64,000 nt of DNA, taken from assembly GCF_013368755.1 (NCBI RefSeq), contig NC_049565.1, forward strand, positions 3,720,001 through 3,784,000. The letters run 5' to 3'. The translations under genes and the position numbers were made by a program. The notes beneath the pieces are model-generated. The model searched no databases, was not told the origin of the DNA, and saw nothing but the letters and a program-made list of their open reading frames with translations. Shown piece after piece: positions 1-12,654 of this stretch (position 1 is its first letter; each line of letters begins with the position of its first letter). The stretch comes from Talaromyces rugulosus (Eukaryota > Ascomycota > Eurotiomycetes > Eurotiales > Trichocomaceae).

Positions 1-431
1 AGCTTGCTCTCCAAAGTAGCAGACCTCTAGATAGAACCTTTAATATCATGTCTGATTTTCTGTTTTCAATATTTCCCAAAGTATGACAAGTATATTTGTT
101 CGCATGTTGCATGCCTATCAGGCAGACATGTACGTACCAAGTACATACGTCTATATAGTATGACGTCATATTCAACATCACGTGATATTATTAAAGTTCA
201 CGCTAATACCCCAGGTTTGATCGTGTGACTTGATTGGCCTTGACTCTTGATCTCCTCGACATCACCAGATCCAACCTGCCTTGTACAGTACACCCTGTTG
301 CAAACCATCGGGCTCTACACAACCCAAACATGCGTAGAGCTCACGGCATTTTTGTTTTGGAAAAAAGAAGGCAAAGGCACCAGCGTCTATCCTGAAACCG
401 AAACCCAACCAACGACGACGAGACGGTGATC
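1..431. promoter_or_regulatory. Upstream region of the lipase gene
   Basis: No gene is seen here. The stretch holds a perfect CRE/ATF-type palindrome TGACGTCA at 161-168 and an E-box CACGTG at 179-184, 264 and 248 bp before the lipase ATG. bZIP and bHLH factors bind such sites in fungi. Their use here is inference. Confidence 0.35.
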
Positions 432-1645
432 ATGAAACTCAACAACCGCGTCTTTCTTGTGGCGGTGGCCGGTTTACTCGCTACTCTGGGCCAGGCACTC
501 GTTATCACAGATGGTGATGGAGCCAGTCCCAGCGACGGAAGAGGCGTATCTGCGGAATTATTCTCAGACCTCGAAGAACTCGCGCGTTTAGTGGATATTT
601 CATACTGTGTTGGATCCACTGGAGTGTACAATCCGTTCAAATGCCTTAGCCACTGCGACGAGTTTGAAGGGTTCAAGCTGGTCACGGTGAGTTTGTGTAT
701 ATTTATTTTTGTTTGGAGTACTACCGTACTGACTAATATTTTTTTTTTTTTTTTTTTGGCTAGACCTGGAACACAGGCCCGCTGCTCTCAGACTCATGCG
801 GCTATATCGCCCTTTCGCATCCACCATATGCGAAACGCATCATTGTCGCGTTTCGAGGTACATATTCTTTGGCGAACACCATTGTAGATCTCTCAACCGT
901 GCCGCAAGAGTACGTCCCATATCCAGCCGACGGCGACGACGACGAGATTTTCACGGCGTCCGACAACACTAAAAAATGCGACAACTGCACCGTGCACTCC
1001 GGCTTCTGGTCCTCATGGAAAAACTCCCGCAGCACCATCTTACCTGCTATCCTACTCGCAAAGCAAGAAAATCCAGACTATCAAGTCGTCCTGGTCGGAC
1101 ACTCTCTCGGCGGTGCGGTGGCGGCGCTGGCAGGTCTCGAGTTGAGTCTGCGCGGGTTGGATCCGCAGGTGACGACGTTTGGGGAACCGAAAGTTGGAAA
1201 TGGCGAGTTTGCGGAATTTATCAACGCGGCTTTTCGCCTTGACCTATCTACTACGAGTTCAGATAGGTATCGCAGAGTCACGCATGTCAATGATCCGGTA
1301 CCACTGCTTCCCCTGAAAGAATGGGGATATGCTAGCCACGCCGGCGAAATCTACATCTCCAAACTCAGCCTTCCGCCATCAATAACAGATTTGGAAGTGT
1401 GCGAGGGCAACGAGGACGAGCGATGCCTTGCCGGTGTCGAGACGGCGGATTCGCTCGAACACATGACTACTCAGACATCATCCGCGATGATACAAATACA
1501 GCAGAATGCCAATGAAATGCAGATGCAGCTGTCTCTAATTCCAGCCAAGTATCGACTGTGGGAGTTGTTTTTTTCGCATCGGGATTATTTCTGGAGAATC
1601 GGGCTGTGTGTGCCGGGCGGGGATCCGGGGTCGTGGAGATGGTAG
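432..1645 (+). CDS. Secreted class 3 lipase / esterase
   Basis: Two exons, 432-686 and 764-1645, joined by a 77-nt phase-0 intron (GTGAGT, CTGAC branch site, CTAG acceptor), give 378 aa. Residues 1-22 form a signal peptide ending GQA, so the enzyme is probably secreted. The mature part has the Lipase_3 hallmarks: the oxyanion strand FRGTYS, the nucleophile elbow GHSLGG with Ser199, Asp262 in NDPVP, the structural SHAGE motif, and a later His318 that probably completes the triad. Substrate class (triacylglycerol versus feruloyl ester) cannot be decided from these motifs. The length fits fungal class 3 lipases. The ATG at 432 is chosen because no other in-frame ATG precedes the signal peptide. 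The gene converges on the PhoD-like gene. Confidence 0.9.
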
Positions 1646-1873
1646 GACTGCTTTTTCACATATTGTTATGAATGAATGATTGATACCTTGTCGCTTGGTT
1701 ACTTTTTATACTCATGTAAATACAAATCGTTAAATCGATTATTAGTATATTCGAAACTATCATATGTATGCTGATCCAAAAAGATGCTACACTACTACTA
1801 GGCTCAAACAGACACAAACAATATTTGCAATTGGAAGGAGAGAAAAAAAAGGAAAAAGAAAAGGAAAGGAAAA

Positions 1874-4800
1874 CTATCGGCCAAATTCCAAATTCGGCAC
1901 AATCACCGGCCCATACTTGACCACATTTCCATACGCGCCTTCACCCTGGACCATAAAGTCGGCCGCCAGACTGAGCTTCCCAGCGCCCCGCTGCATATCC
2001 GTCTGGCCAAATGTTCCCGAAACAACTTCCGGGTCATACGCGACAATAGCGACGTAGTTGCGGCGGCCCATTAGGCGCCGATACTCTCTGGGCTGGCCGG
2101 TGACGTCTGTTTGGAAGAGTTCCAGCATATCCTCTTTGGTATCTGATGGCTGGGATGGGGTTGAGCGTTGCCCGTTGGCGGGCACGTAGAGTGGTTTGTT
2201 GTTGTGCAGCAGTTTTAGAATGTATGCGGATGGAGGGGTGTTGACGACGGGCGCCGTGATGAGTTGATACATGGTTTTATGGTCTGAAGGATGGCTTGGA
2301 TCGTGGACCAGACCGGCACCACAAACGTTGACTGCACCAGACAGGAAAGTCATACGAATTGACTTTTGTTTTGCAATCCCCTGTAACGTGCGGATCAAGT
2401 ATGTGCGTTCGAGGTCTTTGGATTCATGAGTCCATTGGTCTCGAAGCTCGTCGAGGATGTCGATTTCGCCAAAGGGATTCAGCACGCCGCCCATCAGGCC
2501 AGTCTTGCCAACGGCCCGTTTGACAGCATCAAACCCAGAGCCCACAGCATCTTTGGCGCCAACAACACCGGCCACAGAGCTGGTGACTTTGCCCAGGAGG
2601 TTGTACGCGCCGGTGACGGCTTTCTTGCCGGTAGCCACGGCATTTGCTATTTGTTCTGTAGATTCCAGGCGTGGGTAGATCAAAGGCACGGAAATCATCC
2701 AGATGCAGTGCTGGACGCTGGGCGGCAAAAGTGCGATCTTGGGGAACAGGCCTTGGTATGTTGGACCAGCCATGACTTGGTGCGGGTTTCGCTCTGATCG
2801 ACAATCGGGCCCGACAACGACAACGGCCGGTCCCAGGTATTTCACAAAGTGCCAACCCGTGCCTGTAATTGTAAAAAGATCGTGGTCGGTGCTCAGCTGC
2901 CGGAGCTGCTCGAGGGTGGTGTGGTGTTGGAAGAGCAAGTACATCTCAATGCCGACGCGGCCGATGTTCTTGAACATGTTTGAAAATTGCATGTGTTGAG
3001 GATACGACCCGAAGCCATCGAATCTGCAAAGTTAGTACATTCGTATATATATGCCAGAAGAAGTTATAAAAAAACTTACATGTCATGGTCGTCTAGCTGT
3101 AGAATGTACGGTATCTGGGCAAACGCTTCTCGAAGATGCGGCTGATCAAAATGACTCGTATAGAAATGGAAATAAGCATGCGTTACTTCCTCCTCATGTG
3201 ACGGGGTCCAAGGCGCGTTTTTTCGTTGGTCTTTCCCACGAATTCCCAGCCACTGCTTGAGAAGGGGAATCTCTTTCCAGATCCGGTCCGCGAAGATCTG
3301 GCCACCGAGGCCGAGCTGGCAATGGAATCCACCGACCTCAGCATGCTTCTGCATTATATCTTTCCACATAAACCCCACGCCGCCAAGGCGGGCTCGTTCG
3401 TTTGCATTAACGTTGAGAGCAAAGTCGTTGCCCGAGGTGGCAATGAACCGCCAGTTTGTCTCGTGTCGTCCAGCGACCAAGAACTCGTAGCGTGTGCAGC
3501 CCAAGTGAGACGTAATTGCATATGTCCATTTTGCAGGCCCCGAATCGTCCATTTGTAGATCAATGTCATACTTGTAAAACACCCATCGCTGATGCTGCGA
3601 GATATTCAAAGCCTTTAATTGCCTCGGGTTAGGCGAAAGATCGACGCTTTGGTGAATATGAATGGTCGGGGGTTGAGGCGCGTCTGTGACGAGGAGAATG
3701 GACCCTAGCCAGAGACCTCGTTCAAGGTCCATGTTACAATACCGCAGATAGGGACCAAAATAGACACCGTTTGTAGCGGCGACTTTGTATAGTTCAACTC
3801 CACTGATGGGCGGAGGGCCAGAAACGGTGCCCGCAGTACTAAGTCCCATCACACTTCCTTCGTACATTGGTGTCATCGGCATGCCCGGAGAGGCAAGAGG
3901 TTTCCCTCCAAAAGTAGAAAATGCAGGTGATGTCAAAGGGTGGGCACTGTAAACACTTCCCACGGGGGATAGAGGAGTCTCGTTAAGATTGAGCGGCGTG
4001 GGACCCTTTGGAAACTCCCATTGTGTTGATTGAGTAGGAATATGAATGTAGTAGTATTGGCCAGAGTTTGGGTCCAAATGCGCAATCCAACCTTCAGGCA
4101 ATGGCGGGGGAGAGGCCGGCGTAATACCAGGAGCCGGAGATGCGTTTATTTGAGCTTGTTGTTCAGGGGTAGCGTTTGCTTGTTGGTAACCCGGTTGTGG
4201 AGATGTACCTGGCTGCTGTTGTCTAGGATCGTTGGCAAAGGCTGGATGACTTTGGACCGAGGGAGCCGGAGAGCTTAGCGGAGCAATGCTAGCAGCGGCA
4301 GCAACAGGACCACCGACGGCCGAGCCAGCGGTTGACGGTGGAACTGATGAAGCTGGGTGGCCCTGTGGAGGCGCAATAGCAACTGCTGCAGGGCGTCCCT
4401 TTTCATTAGGATATGATTGAGACTGGTTCGACCCGGAAACGCTCGAGTATGCAGGAGGAGGTGAGGAGGAAAGCTGCATTCGGTGTAGATCCTGCTCCAG
4501 GGCGTTGGGAGGAATCACAGGTCGGTCACTCTGGCTAGAGGGGGCAGGGGACTGTGTAGTAGCAGGGTGAGCCGGTACTGGGGTGGCTGCTTGTGGTTGT
4601 TGTTGCGGCTGCTGTTGCTGCTGCTGTGGTTGTTGTTGGTTCCCGATTTCATTTGCACCCTGGTATACCGTAGGTGGGCCATGGGGCTGTGTCCCCGGTT
4701 GTTCGGTAGGCGTCCAAGGTCTCTGGATTGGACGCTGACTGGCATACTGGTTTGCGCGCTGTTGGGCAGCAGCGTTATGCGACTGCAAGCTTGCCAGCGT

Positions 4801-5667
4801 AGACGTGCCAGCGATTCCAGCAGCTGCAAATCTCGCCTCAATGTCTGCACCCGGCTGTTGGTTAGGACCCACGACGGGGGTTTCTGGAGGCGGCGGTGAT
4901 CCCCGTTGCGCCCTGGTTGTCGAGGTCGATGCCGTCGAGCTGATTCTATTGATCGAGTTTGTTGTACCGGGTGGCTGCAGGCGGGCTTCCGCGCCTGAAG
5001 GAGGCGGCGGAAAGTACTGCTGATTGTAATTCGCCGGATTCGCAGCTTCAGCTGCCACGGGTTGCTGCTGGTGCTGCGGCTGTGGCTGCGGTTGGTGGCT
5101 CGTGGGAGGGGGGAATCTCTGGTAGAGTTGCTCTGAGTTATTAATATTATCTGTGATGGGCGACTCTGGCAACGGTTTGGGAGGCGCATTGCCACGCCTT
5201 TCGGCCAGAGAAGGCTTGTTCTCGCGCGGCTCATGAGGTCGCAAAGCCGAAGGGTAATCTGCAGGAGACAGCGCACTGCCAGGAGATGCTACTCGGTACT
5301 GCTGTTGCTGCTGCTGCTGTACCGGAGGACTCGCGACACGGCCTGCTCCTTGTGGCGCGGGGTAGACTGTCTGAGGATATGGAGTCTGCTGCTGCTGGTG
5401 GCTATTCGGTGGCGCATCGTAAACAGTCTGTTGCTGCAGCAGTCGAGCCCGGTCATCCGGATACGGGAGAGACGAAGACGATGACGAAGATGTTGGCTGC
5501 GGGTTTGGCACTCCGGATGGCGGTTTACTGATTCTCAGCGGTCCCACGACGGGGGATTCGCGATCATCGTCTCGCCGATTTCCAGCGCCAGCGCCAGCGG
5601 TGGATGAACCGAGAAACATTTCATCATCGGGGATGCCGCGTTGGCCGCTGCTGTTTGTCGGACTCAT
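1874..5667 (-). CDS. PhoD-like phosphatase with N-terminal WW domain
   Basis: Two exons, 5667-3080 and 3023-1874 (56-nt intron with a TACTAAC branch site), give 1245 aa. The first ~515 residues are disordered and rich in Pro, Gln and Ser, with several poly-Gln runs. A WW domain follows at about 522-552 (PLPEGW, central YYY, final Trp in WEFP), a fold that binds proline-rich ligands. The C-terminal half is a PhoD-like metallophosphatase (MPP_PhoD family). Its metal-binding motif DDHDIFDGFGSYP is rebuilt exactly across the splice junction, which confirms the intron. The family hydrolyses phosphodiesters or phosphomonoesters; the substrate is unknown for this fungal subfamily. No signal peptide is visible, so a cytosolic or membrane-associated site is inferred. 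Acidic metal-ligand motifs appear intact. Confidence 0.88.
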
Positions 5668-6607
5668 GGCGAGCTCTCAGCCCGATGATGGCGGGGGTGA
5701 GTCGATAAACAGTGCGAGAGAGGGGAGAGAGGGTTTGCTGTGCGCAATTAGTTATTGTCCAGAGAATCGCCTCAGTGAAGAAGTAGAAAAGCATCCAAAG
5801 TGAATAGATGTTCCAACAGAGGAGAAATAAACAGAAGCACCATTGGGCTGCAGAGACAGCGAGAGAAAACGTACGTACCCAAATGCGACAGCTCGACTGT
5901 TTGCACCAAAAAACGAGCCTGGTCACCGATGAATGAGTCTGTAAAGAAGAGAGAGGATGAAAGATCGAGTACAGAAAAAAAAAAAAAAAAAAGGTAACCC
6001 CTCAGATGAGGAGAAGGAGAAGCAGCAGGAGAGGTGCAGCGAGAAAGCGAGGAACCCCGCATCGATTGGCTCGACGCGATGTGGCGGGGCGACCGGCCAA
6101 GGAACGTGCTGAGCACTGCGATTGGCGGCGCGAGAGATATCACCTAAATTGCCGGGCGCCTACGCACAGCTGCGAGACGATCTATTCGCGCCTGGGGGGC
6201 ATTGATCGTCCAGGAATTGCTGTGAAGAGAGGACGGCGGATCCACTGTTCTTCAACTTCCCTAGAAATGATAGAATTACGGTTCGACCCGTGCTCTCTCG
6301 CCGGCCCGAGACCCGCTCTGGTACCAAGGACACTGTGATTCACGGCGTTGATAGGCGGTCCCTATTCTATTTATAGATGACTACTACTGGTAGTGCTATA
6401 AAAGTCATAAATAATATTATATTGTACATCTCATTGATACATGCTTGCTGTGTATGTGTATTTATATATCAGAACAAAATCGAAATAGCTTGCTGAAAGT
6501 ACCCGACTGAAAACAAACAGAAATCATAACTCATCCCACGCTCATTCGCTCATGTGTATCGTACTAGTTAAAAAAAATACGTCAAAAAAACAAGAAGAAA
6601 AACACTC
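5668..6607. promoter_or_regulatory. PhoD-gene promoter and 3' flank of the Zn2Cys6 gene
   Basis: No coding gene is seen. Two CCAAT boxes on the minus strand (6065-6069 and 6121-6125) lie about 400 and 455 bp upstream of the PhoD-like ATG. An A-run is present near 5976-5992. The left ~250 bp before 6607 is AT-rich and probably 3' UTR or terminator of the regulator gene. Confidence 0.3.
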
Positions 6608-9136
6608 TTACATCCCAAAATTAACAACCTGCATCGCATACTGAGTCATGACATCTCGCCAGTCGACATGCACCGAGTGGCCCACAGTCATGAGATGCTC
6701 CGTCTGTGACTGATAGACCATTTGCAGCAAGTCTCGCGTCGTTGTTGCATTGCGGCCCAACGCTTGTTTTTCCATGCTGGACATCAAGTCCATGGCCATC
6801 ATTTTCTGCCCGGCCGATGAGGTAGAAACACCGGCCATGAAGAGAGGGAAGATGACAAAGCGGAGATCAAAGCGCTCGTCACGCACAATTGCCTCTGCAA
6901 CTTGCAGGATGGCCGATGCGTGATGGCTAATCATTTCTTCGGAACCAGTGTCTGCTCCCAGACGCTGACCCCTCCACATGCTTGTGTAGGAGTAGATCAT
7001 GCAGGAGTGATACAGGGTTATCGCCTATTACATGTTAGTCTTGGACTAGAGGAAGAAAACGGAGACTGACATTCTGAAAAACCTCGCGAGACCGTTGCGG
7101 AAGGATTTCCATATGCTGGCACAGATAATGATTATCTGCCGAATTCCACAGCTGCTGCAAGCGGCCTCTAACCTCGTACAGCCACTTGGGACTCGCAGCC
7201 GTAGGAGAAGACGCATCGTAGCAGACTTCGCCATCTCGTAGCTCTGAAGCTAGAAAAGCCAGCCTGCTTGCAAGAACAAACGTGTCGTAGTATAGCTGGA
7301 GTATATGAGGCAGGGTGGCATTCTCTTCCGGGTATATCACGCTATATCCACTCGAGGCCAACGGATATAGTTGGCATTTCGAGTCTGGCAGCATGTTGTT
7401 CTCGAGCATTGCCTTTAAAAACTTTCCCGTCCCTGCACCGCTGAGCAGGGCATAGAGGTCGATGTTGCAAACAAACCATATGATATAGGGGTATCGTTCA
7501 GTGCCCAAGGTTGATGCTCGCCTCATTGAGATCTGGAGCAGTTGGGACATGTGATGAGACCACAGGTTTGATCCGCCCTCTTCGGCAGCCGCAATCTATC
7601 CGAAGAGTGAGTAAACTAACTGCTATTAATATTGAAGCTCGGCTCTCACCTCGTAGACAAGCAAAAGAAAATGAGTGAGAAACAGCCCATCAGAGCAAAG
7701 ATCCTCGTTGCTGCGCAGGGCTGTCTGTAGTGAGGGAAATGCTTGTTGGTAATGTTGCAAGGCCTCGAGGCTCTGAGTACTTTCTTGCCGGGAAAGGCTA
7801 AAGGCCGATACGGCCATCATCGCATGGAGTAGCTGTTCTAATTAGTATAAAGATTGTTTTTTTTTGAGCATCGCTGTCACTAACCGGTGGAAATGTAGAG
7901 GCAATCTCTTCAAACATCTCTGCTCCCGGAATAATAGGGCTAGACAAGGGAGAGAATAGCTCCTGGGTATATTGCCCCTGGATGAGCTGTTTCCACACAA
8001 CATTGCGGAAGTGAGTAAGAAGTCTCTCATCTTGACTGCCGCGCTCAACTCCAAGGACATGCGAAAGAGCATAGTACCCATCAAATGGGAACTGAAGGGG
8101 AGACGCTGCAGGCGGAGGAGACGTAACCATTGAAGAGGCAGAGGACAACCTTGGTTTCCTCCATTGTGGTGTGGTGTAGCGTTGACTGTTGTCCTCGAAG
8201 CGATCCAAAATGACAATATTGGGATCATTTGTCTCACTGCTCTCGCGACTGAGCAGTGAGCTAGTCGCTGACCCTCGCCTGGATTTCAGGCTTTTGCTAC
8301 TTGAATCAACGGACAACTCGTCCGAGTACTCTGGAAGACCAGTGAAGCTATCAGGTGTCGCAATGACATGATAAGTACCGGGATGGCTGTTTTCCGCTTT
8401 CTTCTCACGCTCTTCATCCGAGGTCAGAGTGAAGAATGGGGGCATGGAATCGTAAAGTCCGGGGGATATGGGAGGAGAGTGAATCCGGGTTGACGCTATA
8501 AAGAGGCGCGAATTAGTCCGGTTCTTTTAGTCCAATTCTTTCTGCCGTAAAAACTTACGATCCCAAACTGCGTTTCCAGCAGTTGATACCTCGGACATGC
8601 GCTCCATAACTCGGGACGTATCATCGCGGAAGGATAGACGGGGGCTGTAATCGCATAGATGCCCTAGGCGAGAGCATTGGCCGCAATTGGGACGGTTTTC
8701 GTCACATTTAACTAGTCAAGATTAGAAAGTTTCCAAGATGAGAGTTTTAGGTTTGAAAATACCTTTCCGACTCTGTATAATGACCAACAAAATGTTCAGT
8801 CAGCAAACTCGAAACCCTAAACCAAAGATACCGAAAGTGCAGTGTTTTGACGGTGGAAAGCTTACCCGACATGTCCTGCAACACGAGTTAGTCCCACAAC
8901 AGGCTTAGACAAGTAACACAGAAGCAGCTCACTCACCAGCAGCCCGTGCGTGACCGCGGCGGAAGACGAATGCGGGGTGAAGGAGTTCCCAAGCTGATGG
9001 ATTTCAGGGGACTCGAATCTGGCGGCGATGGGAGAGCGAAGCCCTTGATGCGCGGAGCAATGACTGGCACTCGCAGTGAGTGTTTCCCAGACAGCATGTC
9101 GCTGCTGGTGGGAATCACAATGCTCGTGGCTGTCAT
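6608..9136 (-). CDS. Zn2Cys6 transcription factor with two 10-nt exons
   Basis: Eight exons: 9136-8937, 8875-8866, 8772-8763, 8711-8559, 8495-7885, 7832-7650, 7595-7071, 7024-6608, giving 702 aa. The binuclear zinc cluster is only complete when exons 1-4 are joined: Cys66, 69, 76, 83, 86 and 93 in the pattern CX2CX6CX6CX2CX6C, with the basic stretch RSRKVK. Exons 2 and 3 are just 10 nt each, and both are needed to keep phase and supply T-C-R and S-R-K. The remaining ~600 residues look like the fungal-specific regulatory domain of the Fungal_trans_2 type, which is alpha-helical with no catalytic motif. It is a nuclear DNA-binding regulator with unknown targets. The start is the ATG at 9136; the frame stays open upstream but has no other ATG. 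Confidence 0.87.
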
Positions 9137-10110
9137 GGCGCGCGCGACTGACTTCCCCGGTCGACGCGGGGTGTTCGGTTGTGGTGAGTAGTAGGCAGTT
9201 GTCGACACGACTGAGGGTGTAGGCAAGAACAAGATACAAGAATATCAGCAAAGAAGCGCAGGCGGATGGTGTTTGTGTGTTGTGTGGTGTGGTGGTAGAC
9301 CGTGGCTGACGTGGTGGCGGCAACGAGAAGGAATATATAGACAGCACAGCGAGGCAATAGCTTGTCGACTAAACGGGAAGGCGGGCTAGTCTCTATTCAG
9401 CTGTCTCCCCTCTGCTTACCAGAAACAGACCAGACGAAAAGAGCATATCATGCGGGAGGCAAAAAACGATAGTCGAGCACGTTGTCTGTCAGAAAAAATA
9501 AAAATAAAACGGCGTATTGTCATTTCCGGGTTCAGCCTTGTCATTTCCCGGGTCACTGGAACTACGTACGGAGTACGAAGATACTCCCAAGACTCCAAGA
9601 TAGCCGGCTCAGTCATCCGTACATATTCATAAGCTTGCAGGCGGGGATTTTCTCGCGTTTTGGACCAGATCCTAGTCCGAGTGCAGTGATTGGGCGCTGA
9701 CAAGTCGAAGCTTGAGCGAAATAGGGCAGAAAGACCGCAGTCCAGCAGACAAGATACGTAGTGCTAGTTGCACTATGCCACTAAGCGAGGAGCGCACTAG
9801 CATCTGGGGAACCGATCCGAACTCTATTCACCACTTATCGTTGTTTCTAATTCTGGACATGTACGCTGTCTGTATGCAGGAGGCTAAAAGGGGCCGGAGC
9901 AGCCGGGCTTATTCCCTTGCTTCGGCCAGCCATGGAAGACTCGACCAAAATAAAAAACCCCCAAAAAATAACCACCCCGGATTAAATATCGCCGGACAAG
10001 GCAGCTGCCACCCTGACAAGGATGTGAGAAGAAGGAAAAGAAGGACAGATAAAAACATCTTCTAACCGAGACTAGTAACATACCACGAGCAGCCAAGCGC
10101 GTATTATCCG

Positions 10111-10150
10111 ATGCGATACGATACAATACGATACCATACCATACTATACG
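10111..10150. repeat. GATAC/CATAC microsatellite
   Basis: Degenerate pentameric tandem repeat of the form (C/A)GATAC, CATAC, TATAC, in the gene-free stretch. Confidence 0.7.
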
Positions 10151-11896
10151 TACCACCGAGTCGCGTTGGCCCGTAACCGACGTCAAAACACTCGGAACAA
10201 GCACAGGCTAGTCAGTGTGTCTTACTTTATCGACCACAACGCGGTGCCCAAAGCTCTTTTTTTTGGGTCGTATTCTTTCATTTTCATCGTTCGATGAGTC
10301 ATGTGATCCCATCCTAGCACGCACTAAGCAAGCAAAAGTGTCACGGGACCTTGACTCGCAACGAACCAGTACCACAATACAAGCGTATTACATATATCTA
10401 TTAGTTCTATGCAAGTCCGTTACCGGGACTCTCCGAAAGATCGATCTCTCTTAGCTAGGAAAATCCTTCACCCGGATCCAAGAACGAACACCCCTCCATC
10501 ATCCGGAAATAAACTACAACTTGTTTTGCTTCTTAGCTGTCTGGTGAGAACGAGTCAATTCCGAACCTTGGTCCGAGACTAGCTAGCTTGCTTAAGCTTA
10601 GGGCTTTGCGCCTGGGTTCCTTTTTACTTGTCGGACGCTCCGGACGCCCCAAAAACAACGCCCATGCGGTGTTATTGTACGGGGTATATTAATATTGAAA
10701 TTTACTTGCCGGGGACTCTCACCCGAGAATAGTTCTTGGTTTAGGGGCCCCCACCAAAAATTTAGAGTACACAGCTGAACGGCATTTATTAAAATAGCAA
10801 TTGGCAATTAAGCAAGCGTTCAAGAGATATCTCTGACAGCGAGACGAGGTCGATCAGCGTGTTCCCGAGAGCCCAGCGCCGTGGTTCACCTGCTGCATGC
10901 CACGATGCGGCCAAAGCGTCTTTGCTGTTAACCTTATACCCTGGAATCGGTACGGAGTACTCTGTCCGTAGCGGCTGGACCCTTAAAAAATCGGTCTATG
11001 GCACTGCTGGAGGATACATGTATATTTTAAAAGGGAAAAATAATAGACACGGTCCAGACTACAAACGACCCAGCAACAACATTGTCATGTTCAGCGTCAA
11101 AACAGACTCAAAGACGACATCACCATTTCTGACCCACTCGTTTACTTCGTATAGAAAATTGACGTTTTCAGACTAGCTTTTGGTTGTGTTTGATTCCAAA
11201 TAAACCCACTATTCTTACCCTGGCCCTTGAACACGAAAGACCACCCCGTACTCTGTACGTTGTACAAGTCTGGCCTTATTTTTCTTCCTCCAATTAGCGC
11301 AAGTCAGGTTAGACAGCAGGGCGCCAAGCTTTGTCAAGAAACCGTTAAAACGAGCCCGGATTGGTGGTTCGACCCATTATGTGGGGCCGTATTAGCGCTA
11401 ACCGTGTAAATTACACTAATCCTAAAGCAAGACTAGTCTGTAATAATTTACAGCCGGGCTTTATAGAATTGGCCGAAATTATTACTCTAATTGCCTGCAT
11501 ATCTGCATCTGCATGAGAGGAAAAAGAAACTATATTATGAAGATGTATATATACCCCTTGCGATATGCAGTATGCGACATGCTAAGCCACCTTTTCTAAC
11601 CAGGTGATACCACCTCAGTCTCTCTGGAACAGCACCTGTGTTGCATGGATTGCCACCCCCACATATTCCACTGTCATCGGAAGAATGTTAAAAGAAACAG
11701 CTGTCATCAATTCGAAAAGTCAAAAACCCTGACATCTCGGCCGAGTCAAAACCTGCTTCTGCGTAACATGATCAGTCAAATTTCCACGTTTTTCCAACTC
11801 TAATCAGTATTGCCATGACGTTTTCTGCGACGTGGCCAGGTGGATGGATGAGGCTGGCTGACTTGATTATTGACAAGGGTGGAAGAAGAAGAAGGG

Positions 11897-11920
11897 AAAA
11901 AAAAAAAAAAAAAAAAAAAA
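11897..11920. repeat. 24-nt poly(A) tract
   Basis: Uninterrupted run of 24 A, preceded by a GAA-rich run on the plus strand. It is the longest homopolymer in the window. No retroelement body is adjacent, so it is read as a simple repeat rather than a retrotransposon tail. Confidence 0.7.
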
Positions 11921-12654
11921 CTTCTCATGCACCATCATCTTCATCAACTGTACGACTTACTACACAGCACTGCCCAGTCGATGTATGCAGTATGCATCTA
12001 CATGTATGTATGACTGGGAAGAGACCAGAGTCTAGACCGTTTACCGAGAGTCTGGAACCGTAAGGACGCTGAGGAGCAGCTGGTTGGACTGTCCGCTTGC
12101 GATATCCCAAACAGGACTAGTGCGCTCTGTGCGGCCCGCCGTGCACTAGCGTGTTTTTTATTTATTTGTTTTTTCGCCGAACGGCCTGGCCAGGCCCTTG
12201 TCACGCACATGGCATTTCTATGCCTGTCTTTCTCCATCCGGCAGTAGGTGAGCATGTTTTTTTTTTGCCTCTTAAAAGACTAAAACTAAACTTGCATGAT
12301 TCGTGTCACTTGATCTCTCTAACCACGGTCCGTCAGCTTGGGCTCTGCCCGTAATTTATTTCTATACTTTATACTCGTAATACAGTTTAACTCGCTTAAC
12401 CTCAGGCCCTCAGCAGCCCTGGTTTCCTCCAGCCTCCTCCCCAAATCTAGTCAAGTTTCCGCCTAATCCCTTCCGTTCTGGGAGCAATCCCCGGCCGCCG
12501 CAATGAAATAGCCCATCGGATACCATCCCTTTCGACAGCTCTTACCGCTCTTCGTAACCCCCTCGTTGGAGTCGAACTTCCCGGTACTGTCCCAGCGTTA
12601 CGGTCAAACCCGTCGATCTGCCACGTGGTGAACTGTATACATTGGACGAATCCG

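Larger units (their letters stand above)
9137..12654. other. 3.5-kb gene-free stretch
   Basis: I found no gene model here with splice-joined motifs on either strand. The stretch includes the promoter of the Zn2Cys6 gene (left) and the 3' flank of ECM29 (right). It contains a GATAC-rich microsatellite (10111-10150), a 24-A tract (11897-11920), and three members of a recurrent GTACTC(C/T)GTAC motif (9566, 10950, 11248). Small ORFs lack coding-like composition. Non-coding RNA cannot be excluded. Confidence 0.5.

Noticed and set aside
6281..6291. GGTTCGACCC, resembling a tRNA B box (also near 11367)
   Set aside because: No A box, acceptor stem or cloverleaf could be built around either site.
11897..11920. 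24-A tract considered as a retrotransposon tail
   Set aside because: No reverse transcriptase-like or SINE-like body precedes it on either strand, and no target-site duplication was found.
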